NCBI RefSeq assembly: GCF_944390845.1
Contig: NZ_CALXRM010000003.1
Coordinates: 28,493 to 92,492, forward strand
DNA length: 64,000 nt
DNA from: an uncultured Brachyspira sp.
GTDB taxonomy: Bacteria > Spirochaetota > Brachyspiria > Brachyspirales > Brachyspiraceae
Reading direction: 5' to 3'
This document shows positions 24,208-34,391 of the stretch, in pieces (the stretch's first letter is position 1; each line of letters begins with the position of its first letter). The notes under the pieces were generated by a model. The model had not been told where the DNA came from and made no database searches. It saw only the letters and a list, made by a program, of their open reading frames with translations. The position numbers and the translations under genes were made by a program.

Positions 24208-25833
24208 TTATTTCCAGTTATTTTCATTGCATATTTTTATAGCAGCTTCATTATTGTATTTAGATAAATAAATAATTTTTTGTTTGTATTCATCTTTTAA
24301 TTTCTCATTAACTAAATTATAACTATTAATAAAATCATTATAAGCTTCTTCTATTAATTTGTTATATTCTTCTTTATTTTCTGTGTTATTTGCTAATAAT
24401 TGTTTTGATAAAGCTTTATTAAAATAATACTTTGAATAGTTAGTATTTAATTCTATATCTTCTTCATATAATACTAAATTTATTTTATTTAATCCAATAT
24501 TACTATAAGTATTTGAATAGTGAGGATTTAATTCAATGGCTTTATCATAATCTTTTATAGCTTCTTTATATAGTTTTAAATTATATTTAGTATTACCTCT
24601 ATTATTATAATAATTTGAATTATTTGGATTTAATTCAATAGCTTTATTAAAATCTTCAATAGCTTCTTTATATAGTCCTAAATTATATTTATCTTTACCT
24701 CTATTATTATAAGCTTCTGAATAATTAGGATTTAATTCAATGGCTTTATCATAATTTTCTATAGCTTCTTTATATAGTTTTAAATTATTTTTAGCTTTAC
24801 CTATATTATAATAAGCTGCATAGAAATTATTTTTATATTCAGAATATTCTTCAGAGTTTTCATCATATTCTTTTAATAAATCATCTGTCATTTTTATAAT
24901 TTGATTATAATAATTTATAGATTCATTATATTCTTTATTATTATATGCTTGATATGCTGAATTGAATAAATTTGATATTTGTATATTTGTATTATTTTTT
25001 TCTATTAATTTTTTAGTTTCTTCTTCTGCTTTATCTTTTATTGATTTTATTAATTGTTCGCTTTCTTTTTGTGCTTGTTCTTTTATATCTGATATTATTT
25101 GATTTGATTTTTCTTGAATTGAGTTAATAGAGTTATTAAATTCTATTTTTAATTTATCTATTGAATTTAGAGCTTCGCTGTTTTTTTCGTTTATTTCTTT
25201 CAAAAATTGATTTGAACTTTTTTCTAATTCAAATATTTTGCTTTGTGTTTCTGTATCAATTTTTAAATGTAAATTTCTAGTATCAAGTTCATAATGTTGT
25301 ATTTTATCTTTGTAGTTTTCAATATCTTTTTTTAGGCTTTCTATATATTCCAGATTTTCTTTACTTTCAGATAAAATATTATTATTGATAAATATGCCAG
25401 CAAATGTGAATACTATCATTATTACAGATAAAAATGCAAACCAGAAACTTAATACATCGTTTGAGTTTTTCATTATTTCAGACATTGAGGATTCAAGCAT
25501 TCTTGTATTTATATCGAATGTTGATTTGAAATTATTTGCTATTTCTTCATTAACTATAAATTCATTGTTTATTATAATTGTCTTTTCTGATTCATTAGTT
25601 ATAACAGTTTTATCTATAGTTGTATTGCTTATTATAGTTTGTATATTTAGAGAATAATTTTCTAATGCTTTATTAAATCTGATTTCTATATTTTTAGTAT
25701 GCAAATAATACATTATGGCAAATGCTACTAAAGCAACTATAAATAATATAATCATTATGCATGTATTATTTTTATATTTGGAATTATTATTTGTATTATT
25801 ATTGTTGTTGTTGTTTGTATTATTGACTTCCAT
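24208..25833 (-). CDS. membrane-anchored coiled-coil TPR protein
   Basis: 541 residues. A poly-Asn N-terminus (residues 4-19), hydrophobic segment 25-44, a ~60-residue loop, a second hydrophobic segment ~110-135, then a long coiled coil (150-280) and about six TPR units (AYYNIGKAKNNLKLYKEAIENY...). The last unit is degenerate and the tail is charged. The same architecture as the gene at 6166 plus a coiled coil. No signal for function; a membrane-tethered scaffold is inferred. Confidence 0.7.
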   Translation of the reverse strand: MEVNNTNNNNNNNTNNNSKYKNNTCIMIILFIVALVAFAIMYYLHTKNIEIRFNKALENYSLNIQTIISNTTIDKTVITNESEKTIIINNEFIVNEEIANNFKSTFDINTRMLESSMSEIMKNSNDVLSFWFAFLSVIMIVFTFAGIFINNNILSESKENLEYIESLKKDIENYKDKIQHYELDTRNLHLKIDTETQSKIFELEKSSNQFLKEINEKNSEALNSIDKLKIEFNNSINSIQEKSNQIISDIKEQAQKESEQLIKSIKDKAEEETKKLIEKNNTNIQISNLFNSAYQAYNNKEYNESINYYNQIIKMTDDLLKEYDENSEEYSEYKNNFYAAYYNIGKAKNNLKLYKEAIENYDKAIELNPNYSEAYNNRGKDKYNLGLYKEAIEDFNKAIELNPNNSNYYNNRGNTKYNLKLYKEAIKDYDKAIELNPHYSNTYSNIGLNKINLVLYEEDIELNTNYSKYYFNKALSKQLLANNTENKEEYNKLIEEAYNDFINSYNLVNEKLKDEYKQKIIYLSKYNNEAAIKICNENNWK

Positions 25834-25998
25834 AAATAAACCTCAGATGATTTGTTATATTATACAGCATTATCAAAATTATTAAACAATATATAAAAAC
25901 TAAGTATTAAAAAATTATTGATAAGTTCTATACTTTTTGAGGCGGAACAAAGAACAATCAAAATTTGTTATGATTATAATAATTTATAGATTATTATA

Positions 25999-26430
25999 TT
26001 AAAATTTTTTCCTGTTTATGATATGATGCCATTTATATTGTTTATCAATGTCTTTAAGAAATTTATTATCATTATTGTTATTAATATTATTATTGTTGTT
26101 ATTAATAATATTATTATTAATATTCTGTTTTTTTATGTTTTTTTGTTTCCTTATCATATACATATCAAATGAAGTTTTGGCAAATTCGTACATTCCTTCA
26201 CTGATTTTTTCCATTTTTCGATTACCTTTAACTAGATTATACCATATAAGTATTGTCATCATCATAGACAAGAAAGCAGACAAGTAAATTAAAATATCAT
26301 TTGAGTTTTTTGTTATTCCTAATATTATGTTGCCTGTATTTTTAGCAATTTCTAAATATATTAATGAAAATGTAAATATTACTTTAAGAAATAAACTTAT
26401 AATTATAGATATGCTTGCTGTGTTTCTCAT
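25999..26430 (-). CDS. small membrane protein with poly-Asn linker
   Basis: 143 residues with two hydrophobic segments (~8-28 and ~46-65), an amphipathic helix, and an Asn-rich linker (~103-122) encoded by AAT/AAC repeats, then a basic tail. Its leader resembles that of the preceding TPR gene (AAATAAACCTCA at both starts on the plus strand), suggesting duplication of upstream DNA. Function unknown. Confidence 0.55.
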   Translation of the reverse strand: MRNTASISIIISLFLKVIFTFSLIYLEIAKNTGNIILGITKNSNDILIYLSAFLSMMMTILIWYNLVKGNRKMEKISEGMYEFAKTSFDMYMIRKQKNIKKQNINNNIINNNNNNINNNNDNKFLKDIDKQYKWHHIINRKKF

Positions 26431-26522
26431 AAATAAACCTCAAGTAATTTATTATATTATACAACATTATGAAAAATATTAAAGAATATTTAAAAATTAA
26501 GTATTAAAAAATTATTAAGAAA

Positions 26523-26832
26523 CCCCGCCCTTTATGTTTGATAGTTATATTTTTAATTATAATTTTATTTATATTTAAAACTATAATTAAAAAAGCACAC
26601 CCTCCCAAGCTTTAATTAGATTTAAAATCTTTATACCGCACGGTGAACAGAGTTTTTAATATAATTAAAATTGTATTATTAATTTATTTATATTTTTAAT
26701 TTAGTTTAACGTGCGTTGTGATAATTATGAATTTTAAAAAAATCTTGGGGGGGTGTTATAATTTCTTTGTAAGCATAGAAGAAATAAAATACATAAATTC
26801 CATAGTGAAATTTTTAAGAATAAAGGGTGGGG
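26523..26832. repeat. composite repeat: S reverse, A, S forward
   Basis: The gap 26431-26846 has no gene. S reverse 26523-26609 (CCCCGCCCTTTA to CTCCCAAG), A 26635-26717 (ACCGCACGGTGAAC to AACGTGCG), S forward 26744-26832 (CTTGGGGGGGTG to AAAGGGTGGGG). Both S elements turn their CCCAAG end towards A through ~26-base AT-rich linkers. Confidence 0.75.
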
Positions 26833-26846
26833 CAGAGAATAAAATT

Positions 26847-28289
26847 TTATCCTGTATATTCTTCTATATATTTACGCATTAACATTTTTATCGTTTCTTT
26901 GTCAGCATCAAGTGAAGCAATATCAAATGCATCAATCATCACTTTACGTTCTTCAGGACTTAAACATTCTACAGGGTCTTTTGCTATGAATAATTTTTTA
27001 TACTGTGACGGTATCAATGTTTCATCGTCCATTAGAATTTCTTCATAAAGCTTTTCGCCTTCTCTTATTCCAGTAAAAACTATTGGTATGTCTTTTTCTG
27101 TAAGTCCATACATTTTTAGCATGTTTCTTGCCAAGTCTAAAATTTTAACCGGCTTTCCCATATCTAAAGTAAATATTACTCCGTCAGTTAAAGTACATGC
27201 TTTTATAACAAGTCTTGCTGCTTCTCTTATAGACATGAAGAATCTTACCATTTCAGGGTGAGTAACAGTTAATGCTTTTCCTTCTCTAATCTGCTTTTCA
27301 AATACAGGAATAACACTTCCGCTGCTTCCTAATACATTACCGAATCTTGTAATTTTGAATGCAGTATTATTTTGTTCATGCGATAAAGACATTATCATTC
27401 TTTCACATATTCTTTTACTTGCTCCCATTAATGAAGTAGGGCGTACTGCTTTATCTGTTGATATGAATATAAAATTTTTAATATTATTTTTTATTGCAAG
27501 GGTGGCTATATTTTCAGTTGCAAGTATATTATTCTTTATAGCTTCTTCTGGATATGCTTCCATAAAAGGTAAATGTTTATGAGCTGCAGCATGGAAAATA
27601 ATATCTGGTTTTTCTTCTTTTAATATTTTATCAACTTTGACATAATCTCTTACATTTGAAATTATATATTGAAATTTATGTTTGTTTTTTTCGTTCTTGC
27701 TGTCATTCAAAGACATTATTAAAGAGTGTATAGCACTTTCGGAATTATCTAATGCCATAACTTTTTTCACAGGCAATGTTATTAATTGTCTTACAAGTTC
27801 GCTTCCTATAGAACCGCCGCCGCCAGTAACAAGTATTGTTTTATCTTTATAATAGTTTGAAATTTCTTTTTCATCAAATCCTATTTCTTCACGTCCAAGT
27901 AAATCAGAAGGTTCGAGATTTCTAATATCTTTAATTGAGGCATTACCTTTAATTATTTCGAAGAAACCTGGTAGTATTTTATATTTTATTCCAGTAGGAT
28001 ATATAATATTTAAAATTTCTAATAATTGTTTTTGTTTGAGTGTAGGTATAGCTATTATAATTTCTTCTATATCTATATTATTTTTTTTATATTCTTCTAT
28101 TATAGAGTTTATATCTTTAACTTTTCCATTTACTTTAATAGAATGATTATTTATTTTAACTTCTTTTTTATTGTCATCATCATCTAAAAAACAAAGTATA
28201 TTATATTCATTATTTTCATCAGAAGTTAATACTTCATAAGCCAAGGTTTCCCCAGCATTACCAGCCCCAATTATAACTATATTCTTCAT
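26847..28289 (-). CDS. nucleoside-diphosphate-sugar epimerase/4,6-dehydratase (FlaA1/CapD/WbpM family)
   Basis: 480 residues. An N-terminal CoA-binding-like Rossmann domain (IVIIGAGNAGETLAYEV) is followed by a short-chain dehydrogenase domain with GGGGSIGSELVRQL near residue 158. The catalytic segment STDKAVRPTSLMGASKR has Met in place of Tyr, as in WbpM/PglF-type 4,6-dehydratases. It makes 4-keto-6-deoxy UDP-sugars for surface glycans or flagellin glycosylation. The classical membrane helices of the long family are absent, so it is a soluble form. The start is the ATG at 28289 with GGGAT upstream; the frame extends four codons to a TTG. Confidence 0.85.
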   Translation of the reverse strand: MKNIVIIGAGNAGETLAYEVLTSDENNEYNILCFLDDDDNKKEVKINNHSIKVNGKVKDINSIIEEYKKNNIDIEEIIIAIPTLKQKQLLEILNIIYPTGIKYKILPGFFEIIKGNASIKDIRNLEPSDLLGREEIGFDEKEISNYYKDKTILVTGGGGSIGSELVRQLITLPVKKVMALDNSESAIHSLIMSLNDSKNEKNKHKFQYIISNVRDYVKVDKILKEEKPDIIFHAAAHKHLPFMEAYPEEAIKNNILATENIATLAIKNNIKNFIFISTDKAVRPTSLMGASKRICERMIMSLSHEQNNTAFKITRFGNVLGSSGSVIPVFEKQIREGKALTVTHPEMVRFFMSIREAARLVIKACTLTDGVIFTLDMGKPVKILDLARNMLKMYGLTEKDIPIVFTGIREGEKLYEEILMDDETLIPSQYKKLFIAKDPVECLSPEERKVMIDAFDIASLDADKETIKMLMRKYIEEYTG

Positions 28290-28527
28290 TATACATCCCA
28301 ATATATAAAAAATTATTTTATTTAGATGATAGTATATATTTTTTTGTATTATTATACAAGGATTAAAAGAGATTATTTATATTTAAAAAGTTTATATTAT
28401 AATTAAAGTTTAGCTGTGGGAGTTATTTTTTATGACTATAATATTTAGATATTGTAGTTTACTATGTCATCGCAATATTTATTTATTATGCTGTTTATAT
28501 TATTAATGTTATTTATATATTCTTTTT

Positions 28528-28716
28528 TTATAGGGTTTTCCAATTATAATCTTTTATAATATATAGAATGAATTTATTTGAATAAAATCCAAAATCAATA
28601 ATATAATTTTTGTATTCTAATTGAAGCATATCTTCTTTTAATAAAGATTCATCAAAAGTAGATAAATATTCAGATAAGTTATCTAAATTAATTTTAAAAT
28701 TTTTATTGTATACCAT
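28528..28716 (-). CDS. small hypothetical protein
   Basis: 62 residues; Leu/Tyr/Asp-rich, no signal. AAAGGT lies 15 bases upstream, too far for a strong site. It is flanked by repeat DNA on its 5' side. Coding status uncertain. Confidence 0.4.
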   Translation of the reverse strand: MVYNKNFKINLDNLSEYLSTFDESLLKEDMLQLEYKNYIIDFGFYSNKFILYIIKDYNWKTL

Positions 28717-28752
28717 ATTTTTTATAATTTACCTTTGAAATTTATTAAGAAA

Positions 28753-28952
28753 CCCCGCCCTTTAGATTTTATAAATTATTTCAGTATTTTAATTTATTTA
28801 ATATTTAAAAGTTTAGATTAGAACTTATAGCACCCACCCAAGTTTTGTTTAGATTTTAAAATTAAATTACCGCACGTCTAATTTTATATATTTATATGAT
28901 AAAATTAGAATTATAAAGCTGCTGTATATTGTAGCTTTATTTAACGTGCGGT
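28753..28952. repeat. composite repeat: S reverse, A
   Basis: S reverse 28753-28842 (CCCCGCCCTTTAG to CACCCACCCAAG), then linker and A 28869-28952 (ACCGCACG to AACGTGCGGT). Inside A there is a second hairpin AAAGCTGCTGTATATTGTAGCTTT. Confidence 0.75.
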
Positions 28953-29007
28953 TTATTAATTAAAAAATATAAATGAAATTATTTTTTATAGTTTGTATTA
29001 AATTGAA

Positions 29008-29538
29008 TTATTCAACAACACCTATATAAGGAAGGTTTCTATATTTTTGAGCATAGTCAATTCCGTATCCTACAACAAACTCATCTTCAATATCAAAACC
29101 ATTGTAGTCGATTTTGATGTCAACTTTTCTTCTTGAAGGTTTGTTTAGAAGAGTGCATATTTTAAGAGAAGCAACATTTCTAGTTTGTAATACCTCACAA
29201 ATTTTTTCTAATGTGTAACCAGTATCAATAATATCTTCTACTATGATAACATCTCTTCCAGTAAGAGGAATATCAACATCTTTAAGTATTTTAATTTCAG
29301 AACCTATTTTATTGTTTCCGTAACTTGAAACAATCATGAAATCAATTTCAACAGGAACATCAATATATCTAGCAAGATCGGCAATAAATATGAATGATCC
29401 TTTTAATAGTCCGATAATGCACGGTATGTTTTCTTTATCTTTTAAATCATTAGAAATCTGAGAAGCTAATTCTTTAACTTTTTTACTAATTTCTTCTTCA
29501 GATATAAGAGTTTTAGCTATATGTTCATCTTTTTTCAT
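29008..29538 (-). CDS. hpt: hypoxanthine phosphoribosyltransferase
   Basis: 176 residues. Purine salvage: hypoxanthine or guanine plus PRPP to IMP/GMP. The PRPP-binding motif VIIVEDIIDTGYTL lies near residue 96, preceded by an active-site loop (SSYGN) near 71; the family end VVGYGIDYAQKYRNLPYIG is complete. Standard length. Divergent from the V-ATPase operon. Confidence 0.93.
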   Translation of the reverse strand: MKKDEHIAKTLISEEEISKKVKELASQISNDLKDKENIPCIIGLLKGSFIFIADLARYIDVPVEIDFMIVSSYGNNKIGSEIKILKDVDIPLTGRDVIIVEDIIDTGYTLEKICEVLQTRNVASLKICTLLNKPSRRKVDIKIDYNGFDIEDEFVVGYGIDYAQKYRNLPYIGVVE

Positions 29539-29796
29539 AGTTTTTTCCTTAGTATTTTTTGGGATTATTATATTATATAATGTATAATTTTAAAGTTGTT
29601 TATGTTTAAAAATTAATATAAAAAATTAAAGTAATGATAAAATTGAATATAAAAAAATGAAATAGGGTATTGATATTTTTTTAATTTTGCTTGATTTTTT
29701 TGAAAATACTGATAAACTATTAAAGATAGTGTTTGTTGGAGAAATTTTTTTAAAATTCTATAAATCAATTTTTTATAAAAACGTTAAGGAGTTATT

Positions 29797-30411
29797 ATGG
29801 CTGAAGAGAAAAAACTAGACTCCCTTCTTGAACGTATATATCAAGACGGTGTTGAAAAATCTAATAAGAAAGCTGAAGAAATAATCTCAAATGCTAAAAG
29901 CGAAGCTGACAGAATCATTAAAGAAGCAGAAGCTAAATCTGAAGAAATAGTAAAAGAAGCAGAAAGAAAGTCAGAAGAGCTAAAAAAGAATACAATTACA
30001 GATGTACGTATGGCAGGCGAGCAATCAATTAGTGCTTTAAAACAAAGGATAAAAGAATTAGTAACAGCTAAAGTATTAGAAGACGGTTTAAAAGGAGCTT
30101 TTGCTGATACTGCATTTTTAAAAGATTTAATCCTTGAAGTAGTAAAGAAATGGGATATATCATCTAGCAATTCAGATGTAACAGTATATTTCCCAGAATC
30201 TAAAAAAAGTGATATAGATGCTGCATTCGAAAAATCTATAAAAGGTGCAATAAAGAATGCTACTATTAACTTTGATAAAAAATTATCTAACGGATTTAAA
30301 ATAGTTCCAGAAAACGGTAACTATCAGTTGCAGTTTACAGATGAGGACTTTGTAGAGTTTTTCAGTGATTATATAAAAGCAAAAACGGAAGAAGTAATTT
30401 TTAGTAAATAA
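29797..30411 (+). CDS. ntpE: V-type ATPase subunit E
   Basis: 204 residues. A long charged helix (residues 18-75, Ala/Glu/Lys-rich heptads) is the peripheral stalk part; the globular C-terminal half is of subunit E type. First gene of a compact seven-gene operon with the order found in other spirochaetes. AAGGAG is seven bases upstream. Confidence 0.85.
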   Translation: MAEEKKLDSLLERIYQDGVEKSNKKAEEIISNAKSEADRIIKEAEAKSEEIVKEAERKSEELKKNTITDVRMAGEQSISALKQRIKELVTAKVLEDGLKGAFADTAFLKDLILEVVKKWDISSSNSDVTVYFPESKKSDIDAAFEKSIKGAIKNATINFDKKLSNGFKIVPENGNYQLQFTDEDFVEFFSDYIKAKTEEVIFSK

Positions 30412-30422
30412 GAGGGGTGAGT

Positions 30423-31259
30423 ATGGGATCATATTATTATCTTATCTCAGGTCTTCCCGAAGTAAAACTTTCCGATACTAAGGCTAAGTATGATATAAAT
30501 GAAATTACTCAAAGTATATTATCTAGTTTAAGTGCTAAAGATGCTAAGGCTTTTAGTTATCTTATTTATCAGAATGATAATAAAAATCTAGTAAATGCAA
30601 TAGCAAAACAAAAAGGCTTATTCAGCCCTTATGTTGAGCATATAGAACCATCAATATTCAGTAAAGAGGAGATGCAGAAATATTCAAGTATTTCTAATTT
30701 GCCATCTTATATGTCTAAGTTTTTGGAAGATAATAAGAATGTAGAATGGGAAAATGCTAGACATATAGAAAATACATTATTGGGTTTGTATTATGATGAG
30801 ATGATAAAAAGCGGCAATTCTTTTATCAAAAGTTATGCATTATTTATGCGTGATTTAAAGAATATTTTAGCTGCTTTAAATGGAAGAGCTTTAGGTTTTA
30901 GTAGTGAAGAAATAGCAAAAGAACTTATAGGAGATTATTCCTTAATATCAGCTTTAACTAAATCAACTGCTTCCGATTTTGGAGTAGGAAAAGAGCTACC
31001 ATATATAAATAGTATAATAGAGACATTTAATTCATCAGATAAAGCTGATCCATATAATATGGAGAATATAGAATGTTCTTTAGTAAGAGAGTTTTTAGAT
31101 AGAGCTACATCAATAAAATCTTTCACAACAGATAATGTGTTTGCTTATTATATAAATCTCACTTATGCAGCTAGTATAAATGGAAGGAATGAAGAGGAAG
31201 GTAAGAAGCATTTGGAGACGCTAATAGGTTCATTGAAGGCAAAAGCGTCTGCTATGTGA
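30423..31259 (+). CDS. V-ATPase-associated protein, DUF2764 type (possible subunit C equivalent)
   Basis: 278 residues, helical, starting GSYYYLISGLPEVKLSD. In spirochaete and Bacteroidetes V-ATPase operons a protein of this family lies between E and A, where other bacteria encode subunit C. It probably does the same: linking rotor and stator. The start is the ATG at 30423 with GAGGGG five bases upstream; an in-frame GTG at 30417 lies within that site. Five-base gap region from ntpE end. Confidence 0.75.
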   Translation: MGSYYYLISGLPEVKLSDTKAKYDINEITQSILSSLSAKDAKAFSYLIYQNDNKNLVNAIAKQKGLFSPYVEHIEPSIFSKEEMQKYSSISNLPSYMSKFLEDNKNVEWENARHIENTLLGLYYDEMIKSGNSFIKSYALFMRDLKNILAALNGRALGFSSEEIAKELIGDYSLISALTKSTASDFGVGKELPYINSIIETFNSSDKADPYNMENIECSLVREFLDRATSIKSFTTDNVFAYYINLTYAASINGRNEEEGKKHLETLIGSLKAKASAM

Positions 31260-31287
31260 TGTATGTATAATTAATTAGGAGATAGAA

Positions 31288-33051
31288 ATGACTAAAGGTA
31301 AAGTAACTGCTATTATATCAAACCTAATTTCAATAGAGGTAGACGGACCTGTTTCACAAAACGAGATATGTTATGTATCTTGCGGTAATGCGAAACTTAT
31401 GGCTGAGGTAATTAAAATATCAGGTACAAGTGCTAGTGCTCAGGTATTTGAATCTACTAGGGGTGTAAAATTAGGTGATGCCGTTGAGTTTACTGGTTCA
31501 ATGTTAGAGATTGAATTAGGACCTGGACTTTTAGGTAAAAACTTCGACGGACTTCAAAACGACCTTGATAAATTACAAGGTGTATTCTTAGAAAGAGGAA
31601 AATATAATAATCTTTCTGAAGATAAAGAATCAAAATATGACTTTACTCCAATAGCACAAGTTGGAGAGGAAGTACAAGCTGGAGATTGGATTGGTGCTGT
31701 TAAAGAAGGTTGGATAGACCATAAAATAATGGTTCCTTTCAAATTTGAAGGTAAAGGTGTGATTGAAAGTGTAGCATCTGCTGGTACTTATCATTTACAA
31801 GACACACTTGCTGTAATCAAAGCAGCTAATGGTGAAAAAGTAAATGTAACAATGATACAAACTTGGCCAGTAAAACTTACAATTAAATCATATAGAGAAA
31901 AACCAAGACCTTTCAAACTATTAGAAACAGGTGTAAGAACTATAGATACATTTAACCCAATTACTGAAGGCGGTACAGGATTTATTCCAGGACCATTCGG
32001 AGCAGGTAAAACAGTATTACAGCACGCTTTAGCTACTAACGCAAACGCTGACTTGATTATAATGACAGCTTGCGGTGAGAGAGCTAATGAGGTAGTAGAA
32101 ATATTTACAGAATTCCCAGAACTTATAGACCCAAGAACAGGCAGAAGTTTGATGGAAAGAACAACAATCATTTGTAACACTTCTAACATGCCAGTTGCTG
32201 CTCGTGAAGCTTCAGTTTATGTAGGTATGACTATAGCTGAATATTACAGATCAATGGGACTTAAAGTTCTTCTTCTTGCTGACTCTACTTCTCGTTGGGC
32301 ACAGGCTTTAAGAGAAATGTCTAACAGACTTGAAGAGTTGCCAGGACCAGACGCATTCCCTATCGACTTGCCAGCTATTATTTCTAGTTTCTATGCTAGA
32401 GCAGGTTTCGTATACTTAAATAATGGCCAAACAGGTTCAATTACATTCATAGGTACAGTATCTCCTGCAGGCGGTAACTTGAAAGAGCCAGTAACAGAAT
32501 CTACTCGTAAAGCGGCTAGATGTTTCTACGCTTTATCACAAAAACGTGCTGACAGTAAGAGATATCCAGCAGTAGACCCATTAGATTCTTATTCTAAATA
32601 TATAGAATATCCAGAATTCGTAGAGTTCTCAGATATCAATATAGAAAAAGGCTGGGCAGATAAAGTAACTAAAGCAAAAGATATTGCTAGAAGAGGTCAA
32701 GAAGCTAATGACCAAATAAGCATTCTTGGTGACGACGCAGTACCTCTTGAATACCATCAGCGTTTATGGAAAGCAGAACTTATAGACTTCGTAATCTTAC
32801 AGCAAGACGCTTTCGATAAAGTAGATAAGAACTGTCCTATAGAAAGACAAAAAGAATTATTAAATCAAGTTATGAAAGTTGTAGAAGCTGATTACAGATT
32901 TGATGATTATAGTGAAGTAGGTACTTATTTCAAAAGACTTATTAACGCATTCAAACAGATGAACTATTCTGTATATCAGTCTGATGATCACAAAAAATAC
33001 ACAGCTGAGATGGAATCAATATTTGCTGAAAGGAGTATAACACATGCCTAA
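31288..33051 (+). CDS. ntpA: V-type ATPase catalytic subunit A
   Basis: 587 residues. Walker A GPFGAGKTV near residue 235, Walker B region VLLLADSTSRWAQA near 340, catalytic Glu in ACGERANEV, and the A-specific insertion before the nucleotide fold. ATP hydrolysis or synthesis site. The codons are richer in C at the third base (GAC, TTC, AAC) than in neighbours, typical of high expression. The stop overlaps the start of subunit B by 8 bases. Confidence 0.96.
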   Translation: MTKGKVTAIISNLISIEVDGPVSQNEICYVSCGNAKLMAEVIKISGTSASAQVFESTRGVKLGDAVEFTGSMLEIELGPGLLGKNFDGLQNDLDKLQGVFLERGKYNNLSEDKESKYDFTPIAQVGEEVQAGDWIGAVKEGWIDHKIMVPFKFEGKGVIESVASAGTYHLQDTLAVIKAANGEKVNVTMIQTWPVKLTIKSYREKPRPFKLLETGVRTIDTFNPITEGGTGFIPGPFGAGKTVLQHALATNANADLIIMTACGERANEVVEIFTEFPELIDPRTGRSLMERTTIICNTSNMPVAAREASVYVGMTIAEYYRSMGLKVLLLADSTSRWAQALREMSNRLEELPGPDAFPIDLPAIISSFYARAGFVYLNNGQTGSITFIGTVSPAGGNLKEPVTESTRKAARCFYALSQKRADSKRYPAVDPLDSYSKYIEYPEFVEFSDINIEKGWADKVTKAKDIARRGQEANDQISILGDDAVPLEYHQRLWKAELIDFVILQQDAFDKVDKNCPIERQKELLNQVMKVVEADYRFDDYSEVGTYFKRLINAFKQMNYSVYQSDDHKKYTAEMESIFAERSITHA

Positions 33052-34369
33052 AGCATTTCAAAAAGTATATACAAAATTAGTACAGATCACTAAAGCAACT
33101 GTATCATTAAGAGCAGAAAATGTTGGTAACGATGAGATGGCTCTAGTAGCTGGCAGACCTGCTCAGGTTGTAAAAATGATTGGAGATATTGTTACACTTC
33201 AGGTTTTCCAAGGTACAGAAGGTATACCTACTAACGCTGAAGTAGTATTCTTAGGCAGACCTCCTAGACTTAAAGTAAGCGAACTTCTTGCAGGAAGATT
33301 CTTCAATGCTTACGGTGAGCCTATAGACGGAGGTGCTGAAGTAGAAGGTAAAGAAGTAGAAATCGGAGGACCTTCTGTAAACCCAGTTAGAAGAAAACAG
33401 CCTTCTGAACTTATTGCAACAGGTATTGCTGGTATCGACCTTAACAATACACTTGTAACAGGACAGAAAATACCGTTCTTCGCAGACCCAGACCAGCCTT
33501 ATAACGCAGTACTTGCACAGGTTGCTTTGAGAGCTGAAGCTGACAAGATCATTCTTGGAGGTATGGGACTTTCTAACGATGACTACTTATCATTTAAAAA
33601 TACATTTACTGAAGCTGGTGCTTTAGATAAAATTATATGTTTCATCAATACTACAGATGACCCACCAGTAGAAAGACTTTTGGTACCAGATATGGCTTGT
33701 ACAGCTGCTGAATATTTCGCAGTAGAGCATAAACAAAAAGTTCTTGTTCTTCTTACAGACATGACACTTTATGCCGATGCTTTAGCTATCGTATCTAACA
33801 AAATGGACCAAATTCCTTCTAAAGACTCTATGCCAGGTTCTTTATATTCAGACCTTGCTAAAATATATGAGAAAGCAGCTCAGTTCCCAGATGGCGGATC
33901 TATTACTATTATTGCTGTTACTACTCTTAACGAAGGTGATATTACTCATGCTGTACCAGACAACACTGGTTACATCACTGAAGGTCAGCTTTACTTAAGA
34001 CGTGACTCTGATATAGGTAAAACAATCATTGACCCATTCAGAAGTCTTTCACGTTTGAAACAGTTGGTTATAGGTAAGAAAACTAGAGAAGACCACCCAG
34101 CTGTAATGAACACTTTAGTACGTCTTTATTCAGATGCTGCTAATGCTAAAATGAAAAAAGAAAACGGTTTCGACTTAACAGAGTACGATGAAAGATGTTT
34201 GAAATATGCTGCTGAATATTCTGAAAGATTATTAGCAATAGACATTAACATCAAAATCGATGAGATGTTAGAAACTGGTTGGGAATTAATGGGTAAATAC
34301 TTTAGTAAAGCAGAAGTAGGTATAAAAGAATCACTTGTAGAAAAATATGGTAAATGGGCAAACAACTAA
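33044..34369 (+). CDS. ntpB: V-type ATPase regulatory subunit B
   Basis: 441 residues. Homologous to A but lacking a Walker A; motifs include SELIATGIAGIDLNNTLVTGQKIPFF and the Arg-finger region SGSLYSDLAKIYEKA (PGSLYSDL). Forms the A3B3 head. Starts inside ntpA with AAAGGAG upstream. Same C-ending codon enrichment. Confidence 0.96.
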   Translation: MPKAFQKVYTKLVQITKATVSLRAENVGNDEMALVAGRPAQVVKMIGDIVTLQVFQGTEGIPTNAEVVFLGRPPRLKVSELLAGRFFNAYGEPIDGGAEVEGKEVEIGGPSVNPVRRKQPSELIATGIAGIDLNNTLVTGQKIPFFADPDQPYNAVLAQVALRAEADKIILGGMGLSNDDYLSFKNTFTEAGALDKIICFINTTDDPPVERLLVPDMACTAAEYFAVEHKQKVLVLLTDMTLYADALAIVSNKMDQIPSKDSMPGSLYSDLAKIYEKAAQFPDGGSITIIAVTTLNEGDITHAVPDNTGYITEGQLYLRRDSDIGKTIIDPFRSLSRLKQLVIGKKTREDHPAVMNTLVRLYSDAANAKMKKENGFDLTEYDERCLKYAAEYSERLLAIDINIKIDEMLETGWELMGKYFSKAEVGIKESLVEKYGKWANN

Positions 34370-34391
34370 TTTAAAAAAGTAGGTAAAAAAT

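Noticed and set aside
26048..26287. Leu/Ile-rich plus-strand frame
   Set aside because: Antisense shadow of the poly-Asn linker of the membrane protein at 25999.
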